A stretch of DNA of 29,544 nt from the IMG/VR virus record IMGVR_UViG_3300042691_017783, positions 1 to 29,544 of that record; one strand, written 5' to 3'. Every line of letters starts with the position of its first letter. Position 1 is the stretch's first letter. The notes beneath the pieces are model-generated. The model saw nothing but the letters and a program-made list of their open reading frames with translations. It was not told the origin of the DNA and did not search any database. Positions 22,845 to 29,544 of this stretch are shown piece after piece. Origin of the DNA: a virus. The translations under genes were made by a program, and so were the position numbers.

Positions 22845-25457
22845 ATGGCAGATACAATTCTTATAAAACGCAGTTTAACATCGGGATCAATACCATCAAC
22901 TTCCTCCTTGGAAGTTGGTGAACTTGCAATAAATGTACCCGACGCTAAACTTTTTTTAAAACAATCTGGCAGTAATGTAGAAACCATTAGATCACTTTTG
23001 ACATTGGATGCTCCAATGTCTGGAAATATTTTATTAACTGGATCTATTACATTATCACCAAATAGAGTTGTTCAGGCTACTGCTTTTAGTGGATCATTAT
23101 TTGGTACAGCAAGTGCAGCGAATAGTATTACTTTTATACCAGCAACTGCATCGTTTGCAACCTCCGCATCTTTTGCACCTACTATATTACCGGCAGGAAC
23201 GGTTTCTTCGTCTACACAAATAAACACTGGAAGTTTTAGTGGGTCATTCTCAGGAACGTTTACTGGAACTAGTAGTTTTGCTACATCTGCATCCAGAGCA
23301 ATTACCGCATCATTTGTATTACCATCGGGATTGCCATCTGGAGTGGTCAGTAGTTCTGCACAAGTGGTGTCATCGCTCCCAACAGGAACGGTATCTTCTT
23401 CTGCTCAGATCAACACTGGTAGTTTCAGTGGCTCTTTTATAGGAACATTAGTTGGTACTGGAAGCTGGGCAAGTAATGCAGTAAGTTCGTCATTTGCAAC
23501 CACAGCAAGCGCAGCAACGAGCATCACGTTTACACCAGCAACTGCATCATTTGCTACATCGGCATCGTATGCACCAACGATATTGCCCTCTGGAGTAGTG
23601 TCGTCTTCCGCACAAATAAATACCGGTTCATTTAGTGGATCATTTATAGGAACAGGTAGTTGGGCACTCAATGCAGTGTCTGCGTCATTTGCAACTACTG
23701 CAAGTGCGGCAACAAGCATTACGTTTACTCCATCAACAGCTTCGTTTGCAATTACTGCAAGTTATGTGTCCGGTGCAGCAAGTACATGGGATAGTATATC
23801 AAATAAACCAAGTGGATTGGTATCTAGTTCTACACAAGCTACTACGTGGACGGTTGCAACCGCGTCATATGTGTCTGGTGGAGTGGTGATTATAGGAACT
23901 CCAACGGATGGTGCATATGGTGGAAGTGCTGGTAATGTGTCAGGGATTAGTTCCGGTGACAAGGCAGAGGATGCGTTTGACAAAATAGAAGTTATTTTGG
24001 GAAGATTGGCACCCGCCAAGCCAGCAAATTTAAGTACACGAACACTTACAACTAACGCTACGGTATACACAGCATTTACTGCAAGTGGAGCTACTCCAAC
24101 ATTGTTTGGAAATGTCACAACAAATGCTAGACCAACGGCAAGTTGGACGTTTGTTGCAGCAACCAGTGGTTCTGGTAGCACGTTGTCATTTGATGCCGAT
24201 AGTGGAATTCTACAAGCAGAAGTTGATGGCGTAGTCACAGTAGCATCGCAGGATAGTTTAACAACGGCATCTGATGTAGGAACGTTTGGAAATCTTATTA
24301 TAACCACGGATTCAGATCCGTATGGTGGAACATTTGGTCAGCAAGGTTTCTGGAAAGGATTTATAGCATCTGTTGCACCTACTGCTAGTTTAGCACTGGG
24401 GCCACACAATGCACGATTAATACATTCTACTACCGGTGCTACTCCGTTATTCTCATGGTCGTTGGATAATCCAACGACACCTTCTATAACGTCAATAACA
24501 GGCTCATCTGCCGGTGGAACTACGAGATACGTGTCTGGTGTACCTACGTTAGCTACCGGCGAAACCGTAGTAATATTAGTAACTGGTTCAAATGCAGTCA
24601 GCCAATTTTATAATCAGACAAGAATATTTTCTGCAGTGGGAAATAATTCAGTTGCATCTTCTGTAAATGCAACATTACCAGCATCTCCACCAGTGTCAGC
24701 ATCAACCACAAGTGCATCTATAACATTAACGATAGCGTCAAACGCATATACAACAGCAAGTACATATACTGGAACAATATTTAATTCAGCAGGAACTTCT
24801 GGGACATCTACTTGGGTTCCACCGACATCAATTCGTGTAGATACAATTAGTAATGAATCCGCGCGTTGTCGTTCTGGAATTGGTTGGTATCCAAGTATAA
24901 ATGGTACAGTATCCGGTGCGGGTGCTATATGGACTGCATCTGCAAATCTAACAGGTAGTAGAGAGTTGCAGATGACTAATAATGTTTATCATTATCCTAG
25001 TAGCAGCAATTATACCGCAAATTATCCACTTGCTGGGCCAGATTATAGAGGATTAGTAGCAGAAACCACATCGTCATTCCCTAGTGAAGCTGTTCGTTGG
25101 GTTACATTCAGTGGATCACTAAGTGCGGCGTCAAACGTAAGTGTTGCGTTCAACAATACAAACGCGGCGTTTGTTGGAATTCAAACTACAGGTTCCATGA
25201 GATTATATGTATTAGTGTCTGGTTCTAGCCCAACCACAGGATGGATAGATGGGGCAACCGCATATCCAGGAACAGGTAATCCAATAAATAATGGAGATCC
25301 TGCCTTGGTAGTTGGCAGTAGTACAGCAACAACAAAAATTATTACATTTGGTGGTTCTGTAAAAACTGGAACTGTATTTGTTAGAGTCGGTATACCGTCA
25401 TCATCATTGGCAGGTAGTACACGAACATTCTCTGGCGTAACGATTACTCAAGTATAG
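22845..25457 (+). CDS. Fibre-type structural protein with Mtd-like N-terminus
   Basis: 870 aa, with an AAAAGGAACAT SD. The N-terminus (ILIKRSLTSGSIPSTSSLEV, then GELAINVPDAKLFLKQSG) matches the 'KRS...P....L..GELA.N..DGKL..K' start of many phage fibres, including the Bordetella phage Mtd N-domain. Residues about 75-350 are Ser/Thr/Ala repeats (FATSASYAPTILPSGVVSSS, three INTGSFSGSF copies), probably a repetitive triple-stranded shaft. From about 365 a non-repetitive region follows (DKAEDAFDKIEVILGRLAPA, PLAGPDYRGLVAETT, RWVTFSGSL), perhaps Ig-like or jelly-roll domains. Role in adsorption is inferred from composition, N-terminus and position after the tube gene. Confidence 0.75.
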   Translation: MADTILIKRSLTSGSIPSTSSLEVGELAINVPDAKLFLKQSGSNVETIRSLLTLDAPMSGNILLTGSITLSPNRVVQATAFSGSLFGTASAANSITFIPATASFATSASFAPTILPAGTVSSSTQINTGSFSGSFSGTFTGTSSFATSASRAITASFVLPSGLPSGVVSSSAQVVSSLPTGTVSSSAQINTGSFSGSFIGTLVGTGSWASNAVSSSFATTASAATSITFTPATASFATSASYAPTILPSGVVSSSAQINTGSFSGSFIGTGSWALNAVSASFATTASAATSITFTPSTASFAITASYVSGAASTWDSISNKPSGLVSSSTQATTWTVATASYVSGGVVIIGTPTDGAYGGSAGNVSGISSGDKAEDAFDKIEVILGRLAPAKPANLSTRTLTTNATVYTAFTASGATPTLFGNVTTNARPTASWTFVAATSGSGSTLSFDADSGILQAEVDGVVTVASQDSLTTASDVGTFGNLIITTDSDPYGGTFGQQGFWKGFIASVAPTASLALGPHNARLIHSTTGATPLFSWSLDNPTTPSITSITGSSAGGTTRYVSGVPTLATGETVVILVTGSNAVSQFYNQTRIFSAVGNNSVASSVNATLPASPPVSASTTSASITLTIASNAYTTASTYTGTIFNSAGTSGTSTWVPPTSIRVDTISNESARCRSGIGWYPSINGTVSGAGAIWTASANLTGSRELQMTNNVYHYPSSSNYTANYPLAGPDYRGLVAETTSSFPSEAVRWVTFSGSLSAASNVSVAFNNTNAAFVGIQTTGSMRLYVLVSGSSPTTGWIDGATAYPGTGNPINNGDPALVVGSSTATTKIITFGGSVKTGTVFVRVGIPSSSLAGSTRTFSGVTITQV
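23217..23650 (+). repeat. INTGSFSGSF shaft repeats within the 870 aa fibre gene
   Basis: Three copies of INTGSFSGSF, starting near 23219, 23410 and 23610, alternate with FATSAS/FATTAS and LPSGVVSSS segments. Codons differ between copies (AGTTTTAGT, AGTTTCAGT, TCATTTAGT), so the protein repeat is older than the DNA identity suggests and is kept by selection. Confidence 0.85.
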
Positions 25458-25466
25458 GAATAGCAC

Positions 25467-28400
25467 ATGGCATTAACTACCGCTCAACAAGCACTACTAC
25501 TTTTTAAGAAATGGTTGGGGTTAGGTCAAACGACGGCCTCCCGTGAATTTTTTAACGAAACTGGGTTTCCTGGCCGCGTTGCAGTATATACAAATCAGAT
25601 TTGGACTCAGGCAAATCAAATACCAACAACTGCACCTGCATTAACTAATGGTCAAACCAGTGGTGTTGTGCAATATTGGCAAGATGTTACATTAGGCGCA
25701 GTTGCCGGTACTACGAACGCATTTACTAGTTCATTGCTAGTTGACACTATTCCGTTTAATTACGGAGATGGTACGTCATACAATTATACAATAAAAGATA
25801 GTACAAATGCATCAATTGCATTCGGCCAAGGTGATTGGATTCTTGACACCGATGCAGGATTGTTAACATTTTATAGTACAGTTCCTGCAAATATGCCACC
25901 AAAAGTTTCTTTTTACAAATATGTTGGTGCAAAAGGATTTACTTCATCCTCTGTAGCTATTACTGCATCGTTGTTTGGAACAAGTAGTTGGGCAAATAAT
26001 GCTACATCAGCATCATATGTTGAATATACGAACCTAGCAAATAAGCCAACATTGGTATCTGCATCTTCACAAATACAACTAGATGCTATCACCGGTGCCA
26101 CGTTTTCCAATGCAAGTTTTCTGTTTCCTCAAAATTTACGAGTAGAAGGTACATTAACTGCACAAGAACTCCGTACAGAATTAGTAACATCTTCAATAAT
26201 TTTTGAAAGTGGATCAACAAAGTTTGGAGACAGTGTTGATGATACACATCAATTTACCGGATCATTAAGTGTATTTGGAACTATAAGTGGTAGTATAGTT
26301 TTACCAACTGGTATTATTAGTAGTTCCACACAAGTTGTGTCAGCTCTACCTACAGGAACAGTATCAAGTTCTCAGCAAATTAATACCGGAAGTTTTAGTG
26401 GATCATTTACAGGAAATTTTATAGGAACTAGTAGTTTTGCAACATCGGCATCCTTTGCAATTACAGCAAGCTACGTTTCTGGTGCCGCTAGCACATGGGA
26501 TAGCATATCAAATAAACCAAATGGATTAGTATCAAGTTCTCAGCAAATTAATACAGGAAGTTTTAGTGGATCATTTATCGGTGATGGATCGCAATTAACT
26601 GGTGTAGTTGCATCTGGTGTTGCTGTTACCGTTGCAGACGATGGGATAGTACAAGGAAATGCCGGTAGATTAGATTTTGGAAATTTTGTAACTGCCACAG
26701 TTTCTTTAAATACAGCATCTATTTCTGTAGCTTTACCAACTGGCACTGTATCTAGTTCAGGACAAATTAATACCGGAAGTTTTAGTGGATCATTTACAGG
26801 AAATTTTATAGGAACTTCCAGTGTATCAAACACATCTTCATATGCAATAAACGCAGATCTATTAGATGGACTAAATTCTACTACATTTGCAACTACTGGT
26901 TCAAACATATTTATTGGAAATCAACGTATAACCGGATCATTAATATTATCTAGTAGTGCTATTATTGAACTACAGGTTATTGGTGATACAGAACTCACTG
27001 GTTCATTACGATTAGAATCTGGTGGAATTACAGGAAGTTTACTCGGAACAGCTTCATTCACGTCCACGGCGTCCAGAGCAATTACTTCATCTTTCGTATT
27101 ACCGACCGGATTGCCGGTTGGTGTAGTTTCTAGTTCTCAACAAATCAACACTGGAAGTTTTAGTGGATCATTTGCGGGAACTTTTGCTGGAACCGCATCG
27201 TTTGCATCAACTGCATCTAGAGCAATTACCGCTTCGTTTGTATTACCAAGTGGATTGCCGGTGGGAGTTGTATCAAGTTCACTACAAATCAACACCGGTT
27301 CATTCAGTGGCTCCTTTACAGGCGCATTAATTGGTACAAGTAGTTGGGCAAATAATGCAACATCTGCCTCATATGCACCTCCAACGTTTATAGACAATTT
27401 TATAACGGTGGGGCAGGTAGGTAGTACTACACAGTTTAATTCTATTAAAGCCGCAGTTGATAGTATCACAGACGCGGCGGTAAATAATACGTATACAGTT
27501 AAAGTATATCCCGGTATATATATTGAAGATACGATTACCTTAAAATCGTTCGTATCTGTTATCGGGTCAGGTCCAGAGTCTACTGTAGTTTCTGCCTCCA
27601 ACCCAAGCGCCAGTTTATTCTTGGGAGCCGACCAATCTCTTATAAGTGATATGAAGATACAAGGTGTTACCGCACCAAGTCAGTCGGCTATATTATATCT
27701 CACATCACAATCGGTGGCATCCCAAGGCATCGTATATGTAGAAAATGTTAGATTTGGTTCTAACTACACCCACGCAAAGATGTATCCGGTGTCGGGTGGC
27801 AATGCCGCAATGCAATTAACGAATGTGAAATACGGAGCACAACCGTTTACATTAGGATTCTATATTACCAGTGACGGTCTTAGTACGGGTAGAATGTTAC
27901 TACGAAATGTCACAACGACTGCTGGAGGTATACAATCAACAACAGGATTGGTATTTGCTAAAACAGACCAACCAAATTGTACATTACTAGCTAATCTTGC
28001 GGGGTTGACTAAGGTTGGGTCTGGACCAGCACAAGGAACAGGATTCTGGGTTGAAAATGGTGGATTGTTACGAATCAATACTGCAAACTTACAACGATTT
28101 GCCACCGGTATTTATGCTCCACAAACTGGGTCTGCACCAACTATTGATGCCGTTGGATTAAATTTTGAAAACTGTACAACGGACGTATTAATTGAACACA
28201 CAGGTTCTTTGGGAAAAATTGCGGGTACCGATAATTTCTTAAAGACACAAATTGCGTTAGACGCACCGTTATACGAAGTCGGTCAAGACCCACGAAAGAT
28301 TTCGGTTGCGAAGAAAGGGGGAGACTTCAGTTCTATTAGTGCATCAGTTGCATACATCACCGATTCTAATGAAGATAATCGGTATGTAATTGAAGTCGGT

Positions 28401-29544
28401 CCTGGCCAATATACGGAAAATATTATTGACCTTACTGGCAAACCATATGTGAGTATCGTTGGTAGTAACATCCAAACTACAGAAATTTTCCCAAGTCAGT
28501 CTAACCATCCCATCATTAAGATGGGTATTAACAATGAAATATCATTTTTAACATTAGCAAACGCTGGTGCTGGGCAAGCTGCAATTTATGTAGATGATGT
28601 TGGGGACTTTGCCCAAGCTCATAAAATTTCCATTTATGATTCGGATATTGGTGTGTATGTTAATGCCAGTACAACGGACACGCAGTTCTACGGTGAATAT
28701 ATTGATATTAATGGAACATTTAGTTATGGTACATTTGTCTCATCATCTAATGGAGCAACTTCGCAATGTAATTTAGAAAACTATTACCTCTTCCCATCTG
28801 CTAGTGCAGCAATCGGTAATTACGCAGTGGGACCAAGTTCTAGTCTCAGCTTATATACGACAAAATTTCAAGGTGATGGAACCGCCGGATCTATTGCAAT
28901 TAAATTGGAAAATGGACCGGAACTAGAATCTACGGGACTTGATATCCAAGATGCTGATTATGGTCTAGTAATTCCTGTGGGTGGTGACGGGCCAAACTTT
29001 AGAATCGTTGGTGGTATGATTCACGATTCGGCTACGTATGATTTTGATATTCAAAATGCAAATACCCGTGGACGATATCAAGGCGTTTCTGACCATACAA
29101 AAATCAATAATAATAGTCAAGATTTTTATTGGAATTTCTTGGACGATACAGACGGTGAAAATGACGTAACCCGTAAATTGTCCGTTACCTTTGCTGATGG
29201 TACCCATACGGACGCAACGACTCTTATCTTCAAGGGTTCACCGATGGGTGTCATGCAAGGTGGGACCATTACTACTGGAAGTGGATTTGGTATCACTGCT
29301 GCTAGTGGGTTTGGATATTTACAAGATACCATAGATACGGATGTATACAAGAGATTGGATTGGGTGGATGGTTCTCTTACATTAACGGCAAATTCCAATA
29401 ATTACATTTACATTACCGATGCTGGAACATTAACATCGGGCGGCACCATTCCTGATAATGAAACAAATATTATCCTTGGAAGAGTTGTCACCAACGATAC
29501 AAAGGTAGAATTTATTGACCAAACGTTGTATAACGGTGAACACA
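25467..29544 (+). CDS. Giant beta-helix tail fibre/adhesin, 3'-truncated by window end
   Basis: The ATG at 25467 opens a frame that stays open to the last base: at least 1359 codons, no stop. It starts 9 bases after the previous stop with TAGGAATAG upstream. Residues 1-150 are unique (FKKWLGLGQTTASREFFNET). About 155-640 hold shaft repeats with five INTGSFSGSF copies. At about 645 (TTQFNSIKAAVDSI ... YTVKVYPGIYIEDTITLKS) and 945 (GGDFSSISASVAYITDSNED ... YVIEVGPGQYTENI) two pectin-lyase-like beta-helix domains begin. The last visible part (SGFGYLQDT, DWVDGSLTLTANSNNYIYIT, NIILGRVVTND) is a motif region seen in other T4-like fibres. Likely the main receptor-binding or glycan-active fibre; enzyme activity is not shown. 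Confidence 0.88.
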   Translation, partial: MALTTAQQALLLFKKWLGLGQTTASREFFNETGFPGRVAVYTNQIWTQANQIPTTAPALTNGQTSGVVQYWQDVTLGAVAGTTNAFTSSLLVDTIPFNYGDGTSYNYTIKDSTNASIAFGQGDWILDTDAGLLTFYSTVPANMPPKVSFYKYVGAKGFTSSSVAITASLFGTSSWANNATSASYVEYTNLANKPTLVSASSQIQLDAITGATFSNASFLFPQNLRVEGTLTAQELRTELVTSSIIFESGSTKFGDSVDDTHQFTGSLSVFGTISGSIVLPTGIISSSTQVVSALPTGTVSSSQQINTGSFSGSFTGNFIGTSSFATSASFAITASYVSGAASTWDSISNKPNGLVSSSQQINTGSFSGSFIGDGSQLTGVVASGVAVTVADDGIVQGNAGRLDFGNFVTATVSLNTASISVALPTGTVSSSGQINTGSFSGSFTGNFIGTSSVSNTSSYAINADLLDGLNSTTFATTGSNIFIGNQRITGSLILSSSAIIELQVIGDTELTGSLRLESGGITGSLLGTASFTSTASRAITSSFVLPTGLPVGVVSSSQQINTGSFSGSFAGTFAGTASFASTASRAITASFVLPSGLPVGVVSSSLQINTGSFSGSFTGALIGTSSWANNATSASYAPPTFIDNFITVGQVGSTTQFNSIKAAVDSITDAAVNNTYTVKVYPGIYIEDTITLKSFVSVIGSGPESTVVSASNPSASLFLGADQSLISDMKIQGVTAPSQSAILYLTSQSVASQGIVYVENVRFGSNYTHAKMYPVSGGNAAMQLTNVKYGAQPFTLGFYITSDGLSTGRMLLRNVTTTAGGIQSTTGLVFAKTDQPNCTLLANLAGLTKVGSGPAQGTGFWVENGGLLRINTANLQRFATGIYAPQTGSAPTIDAVGLNFENCTTDVLIEHTGSLGKIAGTDNFLKTQIALDAPLYEVGQDPRKISVAKKGGDFSSISASVAYITDSNEDNRYVIEVGPGQYTENIIDLTGKPYVSIVGSNIQTTEIFPSQSNHPIIKMGINNEISFLTLANAGAGQAAIYVDDVGDFAQAHKISIYDSDIGVYVNASTTDTQFYGEYIDINGTFSYGTFVSSSNGATSQCNLENYYLFPSASAAIGNYAVGPSSSLSLYTTKFQGDGTAGSIAIKLENGPELESTGLDIQDADYGLVIPVGGDGPNFRIVGGMIHDSATYDFDIQNANTRGRYQGVSDHTKINNNSQDFYWNFLDDTDGENDVTRKLSVTFADGTHTDATTLIFKGSPMGVMQGGTITTGSGFGITAASGFGYLQDTIDTDVYKRLDWVDGSLTLTANSNNYIYITDAGTLTSGGTIPDNETNIILGRVVTNDTKVEFIDQTLYNGEH
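26376..26429 (+). repeat. 54-base direct repeat, copy 1
   Basis: Identical over 54 bases to 26763-26816, both coding INTGSFSGSFTGNFIGT in the giant fibre gene. Nucleotide identity here contrasts with synonymous divergence of the other shaft repeats, suggesting recent duplication or gene conversion. Confidence 0.9.
26763..26816 (+). repeat. 54-base direct repeat, copy 2
   Basis: Second copy of the identical 54-base unit at 26376-26429, about 390 bases downstream and in the same reading frame, so recombination between them would delete or add about 129 residues without a frameshift. Confidence 0.9.

Noticed and set aside
22640-27380. CRISPR-like or other non-coding repeat array
   Set aside because: The repeats are in one coding frame, unevenly spaced and vary at silent sites; they are protein shaft repeats.
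23405-27601. Several minus-strand open frames opposite the fibre genes, with repeated PLKLPVLIC-like peptides
   Set aside because: They are the antisense reading of the INTGSFSGSF repeats, which lack stop codons on the reverse strand because of their codon pattern.
1-29544. tRNA genes, introns, homing endonucleases or integration genes
   Set aside because: Gaps are too short and none shows a cloverleaf; all core genes read through without interruption, and no integrase or transposase motif was seen.

Overview
This window is a late (virion morphogenesis) segment of a T4-like tailed phage (myovirus, contractile tail). All genes lie on the + strand, packed end to end; the largest gaps are 125-133 bases. 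Recognisable T4 core homologues are the large terminase (gp17), portal (gp20), prohead protease (gp21), scaffold (gp22), major capsid protein (gp23), neck proteins (gp13, gp14), tail terminator/sheath stabiliser (gp15), sheath (gp18) and tube (gp19). Base composition is AT-rich. The small accessory families resemble those I associate with uncultured aquatic T4-like phages; I cannot name the host. Most transcription-unit leaders carry a GG(A/G)G-type Shine-Dalgarno (SD) site, which argues against a Bacteroidetes-type host that has dispensed with SD sites.

Layout. (1) 1-2695: the 3' part of a multidomain nucleotidyltransferase/ParB-like protein, a zinc-finger protein and a two-TM coiled-coil protein. 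(2) 2704-4278: terminase. (3) 4321-7261: seven small proteins built from phage mini-domains. (4) 7273-14516: the head module: portal, two conserved hypotheticals, protease, a small unknown, a phage-encoded ribosomal protein bS21 homologue, scaffold and capsid protein. (5) 14640-17277: a small unknown plus gp13, gp14 and gp15. (6) 17341-20539: a small coiled-coil protein, sheath and tube. (7) 20673-29544: a small beta-rich fibre-associated protein and three large Ser/Gly/Thr-rich fibre-type proteins. The last runs open for at least 1359 codons off the window end and carries two beta-helix (pectin-lyase-like) domains.

The blocks are shuffled relative to T4 (13-14-15-16-17-18-19-20-21-22-23): here they read 17, 20-21-22-23, 13-14-15, 18-19. 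Clear rho-independent terminators follow the capsid, sheath and tube genes, with weaker ones before the scaffold gene and after gp15. A motif with core TATTTATA recurs in nearly every real intergenic gap, in six cases ending 25-31 bases before the start codon. It is the reverse complement of the T4 late promoter TATAAATA, yet all the genes read the other way.

How the genes work together: scaffold and capsid protein assemble on the portal, the protease matures the prohead, and the terminase packages DNA. The neck proteins then join the head to the separately built sheath/tube tail, and the fibre proteins presumably bind the host. The bS21 homologue may act on host ribosomes during late translation. 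Several small proteins begin with a short helix ending in L-x-E, the type of site cut by T4 gp21, so they may be capsid-targeted internal proteins.
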